Assembly (NCBI RefSeq): GCF_022378355.1
Contig: NZ_JAKMAJ010000005.1
Location: forward strand, 245,082 to 309,081
Direction of reading: 5' to 3'
DNA length: 64,000 nucleotides
Source of the DNA: Brenneria bubanii
GTDB taxonomy: Bacteria > Pseudomonadota > Gammaproteobacteria > Enterobacterales > Enterobacteriaceae
The translations under genes were made by a program, and so were the position numbers. Positions 25,594-35,142 of the stretch are shown piece after piece (position 1 is the first letter of the stretch; every line of letters starts with the position of its first letter). The notes beneath the pieces are model-generated. The model was not told where the DNA came from. It did no database searches and saw only the letters and a list, made by a program, of their open reading frames with translations.

Positions 25594-26526
25594 TCAGTTA
25601 CGTCCGTCCAGCGCGGTTACATCACGCAGGCCGTCACCCACCAGATTGATCCCCAGCACGAGGATAGCCAGCACCACCCCGGGGATCAGGATGACCCAGG
25701 GTTGAAAAAACATGTACGCCTTACCTTCCGCCACCATCAGCCCCCATGACGGCATCGGCGGCTGCACGCCCAGCCCGAGGAAAGAGAGCGTGGCTTCCAG
25801 CAGAATGGCATGAGCGATTTCCAACGTAGCCACCACCGTCAACGGACCAAGCAGGTTGGGCAGGATTTCGCACAGCATGATGAACGGCGAGGACGCGCCC
25901 AGCGTCTTGGCGGCGGCGATAAACTCCGCCTCGCGCAGTTGGCGGGTGACCGAGCGGGAGACAATCAGGAAGCGATCCCACAGTAGCAGCCCCAGCAGCA
26001 GGATCACCACTTTTACCGATCCCCCCACCAACGAGGCGGTGGCCAGCGCCACCAGGATGATCGGCATCGACAAACGAACCGTCAGAATATAGCTGACCAC
26101 CGCATCGACCCGGCCGCCGAAATAGCCCGCCAGTACGCCCAACGTGATGCCGATAAACCCGGCCACCAGCACGGAAACCAGTCCGATGGTTAACGATACC
26201 CGGGCGCCGAACAATAGCCGGCTCAGATAGTCGCGCCCCAGTTTGTCCGTTCCCAGAACGTGATCCCAGCCGCCTTTCTCGTGCCATACCGGCGGTATCA
26301 GGCGCTGGCTCACATCCTGCGCGTAAGGATCGTGCGGACTGATTAATGGCGCAAAAATCGCCGCCAGCACAATGATCGCCAGCACCATCAGGCCAAACGT
26401 CATGCTGTGATGACCGAGGATGTTACCAACCCAGCGCCGCCAGGGAGCCGGTTCCGGAATCAGCCCCGCTTCAGCCATCGCCGGCTTGGCGACCAGCGTG
26501 GAAGTGAGTGATGAAGACGTTTTCAT
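25594..26526 (-). CDS. Dipeptide-type ABC transporter permease (DppC/OppC-like)
   Basis: A 310-residue inner-membrane permease with an N-terminal cytoplasmic segment, six predicted membrane spans and the family motif LGTDKLGRDYLSRLLFGAR typical of OppC/DppC. The EAA loop is AAKTLGASSPFIMLCEILPN. It pairs with the DppB-like permease 10 bases upstream. Substrate is probably a peptide or peptide-like compound that the M20 peptidase of the same operon hydrolyses. Confidence 0.92.
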   Translation of the reverse strand: MKTSSSLTSTLVAKPAMAEAGLIPEPAPWRRWVGNILGHHSMTFGLMVLAIIVLAAIFAPLISPHDPYAQDVSQRLIPPVWHEKGGWDHVLGTDKLGRDYLSRLLFGARVSLTIGLVSVLVAGFIGITLGVLAGYFGGRVDAVVSYILTVRLSMPIILVALATASLVGGSVKVVILLLGLLLWDRFLIVSRSVTRQLREAEFIAAAKTLGASSPFIMLCEILPNLLGPLTVVATLEIAHAILLEATLSFLGLGVQPPMPSWGLMVAEGKAYMFFQPWVILIPGVVLAILVLGINLVGDGLRDVTALDGRN

Positions 26527-26535
26527 GGAAACTCC

Positions 26536-27453
26536 CTATGAAGTACGCAGGCGCGGATCGAGCGCCGCATTGAGGATGTCCGCAAGGAATGTCAGCCCGA
26601 TATAAAACACCGAGATAATCAGTACAATGGCCTGCACAACCGGAAAGTCGTTACGGGAGATAGAGTCCCAGGCCAGTTGACCCAATCCCTGTAAGGCAAA
26701 CACCGACTCAATCACTACCGATCCCCCCAACATAAAACCCAGTTCGACCGTCGCCAGCGCCACCACGGGAATGATGGCGTTACGCAGGCCGTGCTTAACG
26801 ATCACGTTGAAAGAATTCAACCCCTTGGCTCTTGCGGTACGGATATAGTCCGAGCCCAGAACGTCGAGCATGCCGGAGCGCGTCAGACGCATCAGTGACG
26901 GCATGGCGTAATACCCCAGCGCGACCGCCGGTAATACAAAGTTTTGCCAACTGCCGTTGCCGGCTACCGGCAACCATTTCAGGCCCACGGCAAAAATGAC
27001 GATCAGCAGCAGGGCAAACCAGAAATTCGGCATTGCCTGACCGATAACCGAAACAAAAATTGAGCACCGATCGACCCAGGTATCGCGAAATACCGCCGCC
27101 AGCACGCCAAGCGGAATCGCCACCACCAGCGCCAACAGCAGAGAAACCGCCCCCAGCTTGAGGGTGACGGGCATTCTCTGGCCGATCAGCTCCATTACCG
27201 TGCTTTCAAAATAAAACGAACGACCGAAATCAAGATGCAAAGCCGACCACATCCAGTGCATAAACTGCGTGGTTAATGGCTGATCCAACCCATACTGCAC
27301 CCGGATACGTTCAACGACCTCGGACGTTGCCTCCGGTCCGGCAATCGCCGCGGCTAAATCACCAGAAAGATGCAGGAGAGAGAAACTGACTACCGCCACG
27401 GTAAACAACACCGCCAGCGCGACCATAAGCCGATGTAAGATATAGATAACCAT
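26536..27453 (-). CDS. Dipeptide-type ABC transporter permease (DppB/OppB-like)
   Basis: A 305-residue inner-membrane permease beginning MVIYILHRLMVALAVLFTVA, the usual OppB/DppB first membrane span. It has a periplasmic domain (GLDQPLTTQFMHWMWSALHL) and the EAA loop (RTARAKGLNSFNVIVKHGLRN). It follows the solute-binding protein gene by 66 bases, a gap holding a 10-bp hairpin. Family call is firm; substrate is unknown. Confidence 0.92.
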   Translation of the reverse strand: MVIYILHRLMVALAVLFTVAVVSFSLLHLSGDLAAAIAGPEATSEVVERIRVQYGLDQPLTTQFMHWMWSALHLDFGRSFYFESTVMELIGQRMPVTLKLGAVSLLLALVVAIPLGVLAAVFRDTWVDRCSIFVSVIGQAMPNFWFALLLIVIFAVGLKWLPVAGNGSWQNFVLPAVALGYYAMPSLMRLTRSGMLDVLGSDYIRTARAKGLNSFNVIVKHGLRNAIIPVVALATVELGFMLGGSVVIESVFALQGLGQLAWDSISRNDFPVVQAIVLIISVFYIGLTFLADILNAALDPRLRTS

Positions 27454-27484
27454 GAGCGGTTCCTCATTCTCACCAGATGTCTGC

Positions 27485-27510
27485 GGGAATCGATCGCGGT
27501 ATCGATTCCC
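27485..27510. repeat. 10-bp perfect stem-loop after the binding-protein gene
   Basis: GGGAATCGAT and ATCGATTCCC flank a 6-base loop, 9 bases beyond the binding-protein stop on the minus strand. There is no U-tract. Such hairpins after binding-protein genes commonly stabilise the upstream mRNA; that role is inferred. Confidence 0.55.
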
Positions 27511-27519
27511 GACAGCTTG

Positions 27520-29049
27520 TTACTTCCAGCTCGCCATCGCGAAACGCGGCAGTTCATCCGGCCAACTGTCGAAGTTCAGATCGGAGGTAAAGGCGTAATT
27601 GGTTGAATAGGAAAACATGGGAGCGAAATAAGCCTGGGAAGAGATGCGTCCCAGCAAATCAGCGTACATGGCGCTGCGCTGTTTGGTATCAATGGTTTCA
27701 TCCGCTTTGGTCAGCAGGTTGGTGACTTCAGCGTCTTTCCAGATGTCGTCGCCCTTGCCGCCGAAATAAGGCGTGACGAAGGCGGAAGCATCATTGATGG
27801 AAAAAGATCCCCAGGTGCGTATCGCCATCGGCGCTTTACCGGAAATCAGATCGGCCGCCAATACCGGATACTGCACATAGTGCAACCGGGCGCGGATACC
27901 GACTTTGCGCAAATCGCCGATAATCGCTTCGGCGTAATCCCGCTCGCGGTAAGCCCAGATATCGGTGTCAAACCCATTGGGGTAGCCCGCTTCCGCCAGC
28001 AGCTGTTTGGCTTTATCCGGGTTGTAGTCATACTGGGTCACTTTGCTGGTGTTACAAGCGGCCTGAGTATAGAAACAGGCGGAATAGACCGGCTGACTGC
28101 CGCCGCGCACCAGATTATCGACCATTCCCTTACGATTGATGGCGTGATTCACCGCCTGACGGACACGTATATCCTTGAACGGCTCGCCGCCCGGCCCGCT
28201 GGCATGAGTGCTCATCGCCAGGAAACCGATTCTCATGGTTTCACCGCTTTTCACCGAAATATTCGGCATGCTTTCCAACGACGACATCTGGTCGGCGGAA
28301 ACTCGCCAGATCCAGTCGACCTGCCCCGTCATCAGCTGCGCCAGGCGGGTTTCCGGATCGCGGATCACCACAAACTGCAGTTTGCCGATTTTCGGCTGAC
28401 CTATCGGGCTGTCCTTAAAGTAATCGCTATTTTTTTCCATGGTGACGCCTTGCGCCGGCGTGACGCCAGTGATTTTATAAGGGCCGGTACCTATTGGCGC
28501 CTTACTGAATCCTGATAGCTTGACCTGTTGATAGTATTTGGCGGGAAAGATTGGCGTCGGGCCGGATAAATATTCCAACGCCGCCGGGAAAGGCTTTTTC
28601 AGCAAAAGTTTAACCGTATAGTCATCAACTTTTACGGTTTCCTTAATCCAGTCGACGCTCTGTGGAATGACTGAATCCGCTGCGCCGGCGATATTATTGA
28701 ACGTGTAAACGACGTCATCGGCGCTAAAATTATCGCCATTGTGAAACTTAACGCCTTGGCGCAAATGTAAAACCAGTATTTCCGGCGCGTCCCATTCCCA
28801 GGATGTAGCCAGTAATGGCTCATATTCTCCGGTTTTCGGATCACGGTAGATAAGCCGGTCCCATACCAGGTTGGAAATAATCACGCCTTCGCGCATGGTA
28901 TTATGATAAGGGCTAATATTCTCCACCTCGTTGTCCGAGGCATAAACCAAAGTATCATTCTGCTTTCCGGCATAACTATAGGAAGCGCATCCAATCAGTA
29001 ATGCAGATAAAACATATTGCTGTATCCGTCTTGCCAGGGAACGAGTCAT
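27520..29049 (-). CDS. Periplasmic peptide-type solute-binding protein (family 5)
   Basis: A 509-residue secreted binding protein of family 5 (DppA/OppA type). A signal peptide ends about residue 28 (SYSYAGK). The mature part has the family entry segment DTLVYASDNEVENISPYHNT and the LRQGVKFHNGDNFSADDVVYTFN block. The ATG at 29049 with GGAG before it is preferred over an upstream in-frame ATG at 29103. It is first in the operon binding protein - DppB - DppC - DppD - fused ATPase/M20. The M20 peptidase suggests a peptide or acylated amino acid as ligand. Confidence 0.92.
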   Translation of the reverse strand: MTRSLARRIQQYVLSALLIGCASYSYAGKQNDTLVYASDNEVENISPYHNTMREGVIISNLVWDRLIYRDPKTGEYEPLLATSWEWDAPEILVLHLRQGVKFHNGDNFSADDVVYTFNNIAGAADSVIPQSVDWIKETVKVDDYTVKLLLKKPFPAALEYLSGPTPIFPAKYYQQVKLSGFSKAPIGTGPYKITGVTPAQGVTMEKNSDYFKDSPIGQPKIGKLQFVVIRDPETRLAQLMTGQVDWIWRVSADQMSSLESMPNISVKSGETMRIGFLAMSTHASGPGGEPFKDIRVRQAVNHAINRKGMVDNLVRGGSQPVYSACFYTQAACNTSKVTQYDYNPDKAKQLLAEAGYPNGFDTDIWAYRERDYAEAIIGDLRKVGIRARLHYVQYPVLAADLISGKAPMAIRTWGSFSINDASAFVTPYFGGKGDDIWKDAEVTNLLTKADETIDTKQRSAMYADLLGRISSQAYFAPMFSYSTNYAFTSDLNFDSWPDELPRFAMASWK

Positions 29050-29094
29050 GCTATTTCTCCATGTCATTAATGAATAAATTAAATAGCCACCATG

Positions 29095-29231
29095 TATACC
29101 CAATAAATTTCAGGATGCAGGAGAACAGAAATTGAATGTCGCCGGCCATTGCCACAAAAGACAAAATTCAGCGTGGGGGAAATAATTTAAATAAGCCGCC
29201 ACATCTGCAACCTGAAAGATGACGAAAATAC
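29095..29231. repeat. Palindromic intergenic repeat, about 137 bp (MITE/REP-like)
   Basis: The left arm TATACCCAATAAATTTCAGG (continuing ATGCAGG) and the reverse complement of the right arm (GTATTTTCGTCATCTTTCAG, then GTTGCAGA) are related, so the element has terminal inverted repeats of roughly 28 bases. The interior has no ORF. Similar arm sequence occurs at 23638-23663, 32994-33101 and 54165-54189. It looks like a small dispersed non-coding repeat family. I recall similar TATACCC...TTGCAG sequences in Pectobacteriaceae genomes, but cannot check that here. Confidence 0.55.
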
Positions 29232-29446
29232 TTATTGCAAGACTGAAGCCAATAGCGGATTTAAAACCTTACAGTTTTTAGGTAAGACGTTTCTAAAAAC
29301 AAGAAACCGTAGACGTGTCATGCACTATTTTTGAATACTACGGTGAATAAATTAAGCTACGCCGCTTATCTATAAGCGTTTCATCTGAAGAGTGGGTGCG
29401 TTAGTAGTGCGCCGGCGTTCTTTTTTTGCACTATTAAAAAGCAAAA

Positions 29447-29466
29447 CGCCCTGCTTTTGCAGGGCG
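29447..29466 (-). terminator. Intrinsic terminator after phoU
   Basis: Perfect 8-bp GC stem CGCCCTGC/GCAGGGCG with a TTTT loop. On the minus strand it is followed by TTTTGCTTTTTAA, ending the pstSCAB-phoU operon. The plus side also has CTTTTA, so it may act in both directions. Confidence 0.85.
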
Positions 29467-29491
29467 CTTTTACATACGGACAGGAGTAGCG

Positions 29492-30223
29492 CTATTCGTC
29501 ATGTTTACTCTCTTTCTCCACCAGCAGTTTTTCCAACGCATCGCCACCGAGGTGACGGAAATCCTGCCCTTTGACGAAATAGAAAATAAATTCGCAGATA
29601 TTCTGGCAACGATCGCCGATGCGCTCAATTGAGCGGGCGCAGAATAAAGCCGTCAATACGCTGGGGATGGTGCGGGAGTCTTCCATCATGTAAGTCATTA
29701 ACTGGCGTACAATGCCCTCATACTCCTTATCAACCTTTTTATCTTCACGATAAATACGTACCGCTTCATCCAGATCCATGCGGGCAAACGCATCCAGTAC
29801 GTCATGCAGCATCTGCACCGTATGGCGACCTAACGACTCCAGGCTGACCAGCAGCGGCTGATGCTGGTGAGAGAATTTCTCCAGCGCGGTGCGACAGATT
29901 TTATCCGCCACGTCACCGATACGCTCCAGTTCGGAAATCGTTTTGATGATCGCCATAACCAGACGCAAATCGCTGGCGGTCGGCTGACGTTTGGCGATAA
30001 TACGCACGCAGGCCTCGTCAATGGTCACTTCCATCATGTTGACCTTGGAGTCAGCTTCCACAACACGCTGAGCCAGTTCAGCATCCTGATTGTGCATGGC
30101 GGTAATCGCGTCGGTCAGTTGCTGCTCAACCATCCCGCCCATGGTGAGAACCTGGGTACGGATGCTTTCCAGCTCGGCATTAAACTGCCCGGATATGTGT
30201 TTGTTCAGATTCAAATTATCCAT
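29492..30223 (-). CDS. phoU: Phosphate transport system regulator PhoU
   Basis: A 243-residue cytoplasmic, all-helical protein nearly identical in pattern to E. coli PhoU ([20 protein letters not shown]). PhoU links the Pst transporter to the PhoR sensor kinase and keeps the Pho regulon off when phosphate is plentiful. The ATG at 30223 gives the E. coli start; a longer in-frame reading exists. It lies 14 bases after pstB and is last in the operon. The two metal-binding helical repeats ([10 protein letters not shown] and [10 protein letters not shown]) are both visible. Confidence 0.97.
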   Translation of the reverse strand: MDNLNLNKHISGQFNAELESIRTQVLTMGGMVEQQLTDAITAMHNQDAELAQRVVEADSKVNMMEVTIDEACVRIIAKRQPTASDLRLVMAIIKTISELERIGDVADKICRTALEKFSHQHQPLLVSLESLGRHTVQMLHDVLDAFARMDLDEAVRIYREDKKVDKEYEGIVRQLMTYMMEDSRTIPSVLTALFCARSIERIGDRCQNICEFIFYFVKGQDFRHLGGDALEKLLVEKESKHDE

Positions 30224-30237
30224 GATGCTTCCCGTAA

Positions 30238-31014
30238 TCAACCGTAACGGCCGGTGATGTAATCTTCAGTCTGTTTCTGCCGTGGCGCAGTAAACAGCGT
30301 GTCGGTATCGCTGAATTCAATCAGTTCACCCAGATACATAAACGCGGTGTAGTCTGAGCAACGTGCAGCCTGCTGCATATTGTGGGTGACAATAACCACG
30401 GTGTAATCATTCTTCAGCTCAGAAATCAGCTCTTCTATTCTGCCGGTGGAGATCGGGTCGAGCGCCGAGCAGGGCTCATCCAGCAGCAGTACATCAGGGC
30501 GAATGGCGATGCCGCGCGCGATGCACAGACGCTGTTGCTGACCGCCCGACAGGCTATATCCACTCTGATGCAGCTTATCTTTGGTTTCATGCCACAGCGC
30601 GGCTTTGGTTAACGCCCATTCCACACGTTCATCCATCTCCACCCGCGATAGTTTCTCAAACAATCGTACGCCGAAGGCAATGTTGTCATAAATGGACATC
30701 GGGAACGGCGTCGGCTTCTGGAAGACCATTCCCACCTTGGCTCTGAGCAGAGAGATATCCTGTTTATCGTTCAGGATGTTACCGCCATCAAGCAGAATTT
30801 CGCCTTCGGCATGCTGCTCCGGATAGAGCTGATACATTTTGTTCAGGGTGCGCAGCAGCGTCGATTTTCCACACCCCGAAGGACCGATAAAGGCCGTCAC
30901 CTGATTGGCGGCAATCTCCAGCGAAATATCTTTCAGCGCATGGAATTTCCCGTAATAGAAATTCAGATTACGTACCTGGATTTTACTGGTGGATGTCTCA
31001 GTAGCCATACTCAT
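30238..31014 (-). CDS. pstB: Phosphate ABC transporter ATP-binding protein PstB
   Basis: A 258-residue ATPase of the high-affinity phosphate importer. Walker A is GPSGCGKST at residues 44-52, signature [14 protein letters not shown], Walker [13 protein letters not shown]. The ATG at 31014 (MSMATETS) corresponds to the E. coli start, with AGAGAG upstream. It follows pstA by 51 bases and precedes phoU. It ends in EDYITGRYG exactly as E. coli PstB does. Confidence 0.97.
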   Translation of the reverse strand: MSMATETSTSKIQVRNLNFYYGKFHALKDISLEIAANQVTAFIGPSGCGKSTLLRTLNKMYQLYPEQHAEGEILLDGGNILNDKQDISLLRAKVGMVFQKPTPFPMSIYDNIAFGVRLFEKLSRVEMDERVEWALTKAALWHETKDKLHQSGYSLSGGQQQRLCIARGIAIRPDVLLLDEPCSALDPISTGRIEELISELKNDYTVVIVTHNMQQAARCSDYTAFMYLGELIEFSDTDTLFTAPRQKQTEDYITGRYG

Positions 31015-31065
31015 CAAGACTTCTCTCTTTTTACACGGATGCTGCAAAGCAACATCTTAAATTTA

Positions 31066-31953
31066 TTAGTGTTTCTTCGAAGAAAAAATCACACGCGCCA
31101 GAATATTCAGCAGCAGAACACACAAGGTAATCAGTAACACGCCGGCCCAGGCCAATTGCTGCCACTCTATGAACGGGCTCATGGCGAACTTGAATATGGT
31201 GACCGGCAGGTTAGCAATCGGATGCATAAGATCCGTGCTCCAGAACTGATTGGACAGCGACGTAAACAGCAACGGCGCGGTTTCCCCGGCAATGCGAGCT
31301 ATCGCCAGTAAAATCCCCGTCATAATGCCGGAAATCGAGGCTTTCAAGGTAATGGCGGAAATCATTTTCCACTTAGGCGTGCCTAACGCGTATGCCGCTT
31401 CACGCAGGCTATCCGGCACCAGTTTGAGCATATTTTCGGTGGTACGAATAACGATAGGCACCTGCAAAAGCGCCAGCGCGATCACCCCGGCCCAGCCCGA
31501 AAAGTGCTCCATCTTCGCCACCACCAGGGTATAGACAAAAAGCCCGACCACGATTGACGGAGCGGATAACAGAATATCGTTAATAAAACGGATAACTTCG
31601 GCAATCCATGATTTCCGGCCGTATTCAGCCAGATAGATACCGGCCATGATGCCAAGCGGCGTACCTAACACGGTCGCCCACAGGATTAACAGACCGCTAC
31701 CGACAATGGCGTTCGCCAGACCGCCTCCTGCCGTATTCGGCGGCGGGGTCATTTCGGTAAACAGCGCCAGCGACATCCCGTCAACCCCTTTACTGATGGT
31801 TGAAAACAGGATCCAAACCAGCCAGAACAGGCCAAACGCCATCGTGACCATCGATAAGCATAAGGCAATACGATTTTTCTGGCGCCGCCAGGCCTGCATT
31901 TTACTCCGAGAGCGCAGCAGCGACTCGTCTTGTTCCATACCTAATGCCGACAT
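31066..31953 (-). CDS. pstA: Phosphate ABC transporter permease PstA
   Basis: A 295-residue inner-membrane permease with six predicted spans. Highly conserved family segments include [20 protein letters not shown] and [19 protein letters not shown], and the EAA loop [19 protein letters not shown]. With PstC it forms the channel for phosphate. Its ATG shares one base with the pstC stop (TGATG), so the two permeases are translationally coupled. Confidence 0.97.
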   Translation of the reverse strand: MSALGMEQDESLLRSRSKMQAWRRQKNRIALCLSMVTMAFGLFWLVWILFSTISKGVDGMSLALFTEMTPPPNTAGGGLANAIVGSGLLILWATVLGTPLGIMAGIYLAEYGRKSWIAEVIRFINDILLSAPSIVVGLFVYTLVVAKMEHFSGWAGVIALALLQVPIVIRTTENMLKLVPDSLREAAYALGTPKWKMISAITLKASISGIMTGILLAIARIAGETAPLLFTSLSNQFWSTDLMHPIANLPVTIFKFAMSPFIEWQQLAWAGVLLITLCVLLLNILARVIFSSKKH

Positions 31954-32912
31954 CAGCGCGTCCCCTCATTCTTTGCCAGACGCATGATCATTAACTTTGA
32001 GCACGCCAGAACAATAAAGGTAATAACAAACAGGATCAGCCCCAGCTCCATCAGTGCCGCCGTGTGCAGACCTGATTCCGCTTCGGCAAACTCATTTGCC
32101 AATGCCGAGGTGATACTGTTACCGGGCATATAGAGCGATGCGGTGTCCAACTGGTAGGTGTTGCCGATAATAAAGGTCACCGCCATGGTTTCACCCAACG
32201 CGCGCCCCAACCCCAGCATAATTCCGCCAATCACCCCGTTTTTGGTGAAGGGTAAAACAATATGCCAGATAACTTCCCAGGTCGTACAACCAATACCGTA
32301 GGCAGACTCTTTCATCATCACTGGCGTTTGTTCAAAGACATCGCGCATTACCGCCGCAATATAAGGGATGATCATGATCGCCAGAATCACCCCCGCCGCC
32401 AAAATGCCGATGCCGAATGCCGGGCCGGAGAACAACGCCCCGACAATCGGAATACCGGACAGCACATTACCGACCGGTTGCTGAAAATACTTGGCGAATA
32501 GCGGCGCAAAGACAAACAGCCCCCACATACCGTAAACAATGCTGGGAATGGCGGCAAGCAGCTCAATGGCTACGCCCAGAGGGCGCTTCAGCCAACCTGG
32601 GGCCAACTCCGTCAAAAACAGCGCAATGCCAAAACTGATCGGTATGGCGATAATCAGCGCAATCAGTGAGGTGACTATCGTGCCGTAGATCGGCACCAAC
32701 GCGCCAAATTGTTCGGCCGGCGCATCCCAGTTCTTGGTCCACAGAAAAGAAAAACCAAATTTTTCAATGCTGGGCCAGGAAGCCACAATAAGGGAAACAA
32801 TGATGCCCCCTAACAACATCAGCGTCACCAGCGCGGCCAGCTTTACCAGCGCGCCAAAAATGATATCGCCGTGTTTTCCGGGGGCTTTGATAGTTGGCTT
32901 GTACTCAGCCAT
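31953..32912 (-). CDS. pstC: Phosphate ABC transporter permease PstC
   Basis: A 319-residue inner-membrane permease, partner of PstA. Typical parts are the [20 protein letters not shown] span, [19 protein letters not shown], and the EAA loop [21 protein letters not shown]. It lies 290 bases downstream of pstS, farther than in E. coli, because a palindromic repeat occupies the gap. Transcription from the pstS promoter is the likely source of its expression. Confidence 0.97.
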   Translation of the reverse strand: MAEYKPTIKAPGKHGDIIFGALVKLAALVTLMLLGGIIVSLIVASWPSIEKFGFSFLWTKNWDAPAEQFGALVPIYGTIVTSLIALIIAIPISFGIALFLTELAPGWLKRPLGVAIELLAAIPSIVYGMWGLFVFAPLFAKYFQQPVGNVLSGIPIVGALFSGPAFGIGILAAGVILAIMIIPYIAAVMRDVFEQTPVMMKESAYGIGCTTWEVIWHIVLPFTKNGVIGGIMLGLGRALGETMAVTFIIGNTYQLDTASLYMPGNSITSALANEFAEAESGLHTAALMELGLILFVITFIVLACSKLMIMRLAKNEGTR

Positions 32913-32993
32913 GCGTCTCTCTTCTTAATTTAACGATGCTTGATAACAAAAGTGGCAGCGAATGATGGGGATAAAAAATCTTATCCCCTTTGG

Positions 32994-33101
32994 TTATACA
33001 CTCATGCTTCAAATTACCTGTGCGGTGACGTTGTTGACCGGCCCATCCCTGGACCTCCCTCTTTGGGACCGCATTCCTGCAATTCGAATTTTTCGTGTAT
33101 C
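32994..33101. repeat. Palindromic repeat in the pstS-pstC gap, about 108 bp
   Basis: The left arm (32994 on, TTATACACTCATGCTTCAAA then TTACCTGTGCGGTG) and the reverse complement of the right arm (GATACACGAAAAATTCGAAT then TGCAGGAATGCGGT) share TACAC, TTCrAATT, CTG/CAGG and GCGGT blocks at similar spacing. Transcribed RNA would fold back into a long imperfect hairpin. It appears related to the repeat at 29095-29231. It may cause lower expression of pstCAB-phoU than pstS. Confidence 0.5.
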
Positions 33102-33202
33102 TACCTTGCCGCACTCAGCGAAATGGCCTTGCTACCAAACACAAGGAACGTAGTACAATTTTAGTACACTTATTCTTAACGCAATTCTTTTTCTAATTAT
33201 TT

Positions 33203-34243
33203 TTAATACAAGGCCTTACCGCTGCTATCTTTCACATTGGTCTTCCAGGCGGCACGAATCTGTTCAACCACTTCATTCGGCAAAGTAGCATAATCCAGCG
33301 CCGTAGCCTGAGAACCGCCTTTCTGATAAGCCCAGTCAAAGAACTTCAGAACTTCCGCACCCTGCTCCGCTTTCGGCTGATCTTTTTGAATCAGAATGAA
33401 AGTTGTGGAGGTGATAGGCCATGCGCCATCCCCTTTCTGGTTAGTCAGATCCTGGGCAAAAGATTTGCTCCAGTCCGCCCCTTTGGCGGCGTTACTGAAA
33501 TTGGCGCCGGTCGGGCTAACAACTTTACCGTCGGCGGACAGCAGTTTGGTGTAAGCCAGATTATTCTGCTTAGCGTAAGCGTATTCAACATAGCCGATGG
33601 AGCCTGGAAGACGCTGAACGAATGCGGCAATCCCATCGTTACCTTTACCACCCAGACCGGTAGGCCAGTTAACCGTAGAACCGGCGCCGATTTTTTCTTT
33701 CCACTCAGGATTCACTTTCGCCAGATAGCTGGTGAATACGAAAGAGGTACCGGAACCGTCAGCACGACGCACCACGGCGATATCCTGATCTGGCAGTTTG
33801 GCATTCGGGTTTAGTTTGGTAATGGAAGGGTCGTTCCATTTTTTGATTTTACCCAGGTAGATATCACCCAGCGTTTTACCATCCAGCGTCAGATCGCCGG
33901 ATTTGATGCCAGGAATATTCACCGCCAGCACCACGCCGCCGATAACGGTCGGGAACTGGAATAGGCCATCCTGCGCCAGCTTATCGTCGGACAACGGCGC
34001 ATCAGACGCACCGAAATCGACGGTTTTAGCGATAATCTGTTTTACGCCGCCGGAAGACCCGATGCCTTGATAGTTAACTTTATTACCGGTTTCTTTTTGA
34101 TAGGAATCAGCCCATTTGGCATAAACCGGCGCAGGGAATGTCGCACCTGCGCCAGTGAGGTTGGCAGCGGCAAAAGCGGAAACCGCCGTCAGAGAAAAAG
34201 TTGCCGCAACAATACTGGCAAGAGTGGTACGCATAAGTTTCAT
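33203..34243 (-). CDS. pstS: Phosphate-binding periplasmic protein PstS
   Basis: A 346-residue periplasmic phosphate-binding protein. The signal peptide ends about residue 25 ([11 protein letters not shown]). Phosphate-site segments are [40 protein letters not shown] and [18 protein letters not shown], all intact. A very strong ribosome binding site (AGGAGGGA) precedes the ATG. It is first in the pstSCAB-phoU operon, preceded by two PHO boxes. Such proteins are made in large amounts during phosphate starvation. Confidence 0.97.
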   Translation of the reverse strand: MKLMRTTLASIVAATFSLTAVSAFAAANLTGAGATFPAPVYAKWADSYQKETGNKVNYQGIGSSGGVKQIIAKTVDFGASDAPLSDDKLAQDGLFQFPTVIGGVVLAVNIPGIKSGDLTLDGKTLGDIYLGKIKKWNDPSITKLNPNAKLPDQDIAVVRRADGSGTSFVFTSYLAKVNPEWKEKIGAGSTVNWPTGLGGKGNDGIAAFVQRLPGSIGYVEYAYAKQNNLAYTKLLSADGKVVSPTGANFSNAAKGADWSKSFAQDLTNQKGDGAWPITSTTFILIQKDQPKAEQGAEVLKFFDWAYQKGGSQATALDYATLPNEVVEQIRAAWKTNVKDSSGKALY

Positions 34244-34323
34244 AATCCCTCCTGTGGGATACCCAAAAGTAGTGTCGATCCGGAGTCGTGATTAATCAGA
34301 GTGTAGTTTGCAGGAGGAAAAAT

Positions 34324-34374
34324 AGGACAATTGAGTGACAGTAAAATGTACGTAATGTGACAATTTTATGACAA
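34324..34374 (-). promoter_or_regulatory. Tandem PHO boxes upstream of pstS
   Basis: Read on the minus strand: TTGTCATAAAATTGTCAC (34357-34374) and CTGTCACTCAATTGTCCT (34324-34341), each two 7-base CTGTCAT-like repeats 11 bases apart. This is the PhoB-binding layout of the E. coli pstS promoter; the TATTTTT after the second box resembles the E. coli -10 position. PhoB activation under phosphate limitation follows. Confidence 0.9.
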
Positions 34375-34536
34375 CAGAGCAATTCAAGCGCATCTGCATA
34401 AAAAGACCGATGAAACCTGACTACATGATGCATATGAAAAGCACGAGGATACAGCAAAATAGAACATAGCCACATGTTCCACCTTCTATTATTGGGGAAT
34501 AAATAATCCTTTATAAACAATATATTATCAACAAAA

Positions 34537-35142
34537 TCACGTTTTACTTATTTTGCGCATTCTGACTTGTGCTGAAGCATGGGCAAGGCGTTTCGTTCTG
34601 CAATACAACGCAAAGAGAAAAAAAGCGCGGCTATTCATCAACCACCTACCGTACCAAAGCACCGCGAATTCTCCAATGAAGAAAACTGTTTTTTTCGTAT
34701 CATGCAACCCTTCAACGAAGGCGATGTATCCAGATGTCGCAATCGACACAAAAAAAACAAGAATAAATAAATAGTTAAAAATAATTAATCCCTGCACCTG
34801 TCCACGAGCGATGAGACGAGCGGCAGAAAGTAAAGTGATGAAGAAAATAGACATAGCGCCAAAATATATCGATATAAAAACCGCAGGCACCACATGGAAA
34901 GAGTATAAAGTAAATACCATATTTACTGAAAACGCTATAAGTAAAAGGAGATAGACTCCACCAGCAGCGAAAGGATGAGGAATCGCCTGTTCATAAAAGG
35001 GTTTGTCAAAATAGTGTTCCATTTCCCACGTCGAGCGCTCAGTCAGGGTATCCCCTCCTTGCCGGATAGCCGTATCAATCTCTCTCCCATGAGCAATGAG
35101 ATCCTGAAAAGTACTGCCAACAATTAGCGCTATCCACTTCAT
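34537..35142 (-). CDS. Predicted polytopic membrane protein, possible immunity partner
   Basis: A 201-residue protein I do not recognise as a named family. After a 60-residue polar N-terminus it has about four hydrophobic segments (starting near AAGGVYLLLLIAFSVNMVF, VVPAVFISIYFGAMSIFFI, LIIFNYLFILVFFVSIAT, TVFFIGEFAVLWYG) and a basic C-terminus. It starts inside the stop of the upstream gene (ATGA, 4-base overlap), so the two are translated together. A small multi-span membrane protein coupled behind an effector-like gene is how immunity proteins to membrane-targeting toxins are often placed; that is inference only. Base composition is more AT-rich than the pst and glm genes on either side. 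Confidence 0.7.
   Translation of the reverse strand: MKWIALIVGSTFQDLIAHGREIDTAIRQGGDTLTERSTWEMEHYFDKPFYEQAIPHPFAAGGVYLLLLIAFSVNMVFTLYSFHVVPAVFISIYFGAMSIFFITLLSAARLIARGQVQGLIIFNYLFILVFFVSIATSGYIAFVEGLHDTKKTVFFIGEFAVLWYGRWLMNSRAFFLFALYCRTKRLAHASAQVRMRKISKT

Larger units (their letters stand above)
29050..29491. other. Intergenic region upstream of the dipeptide-type operon
   Basis: 442 bases with no gene. It holds the operon promoter, a palindromic repeat (29095-29231) and the phoU terminator (29447-29466). Confidence 0.5.
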
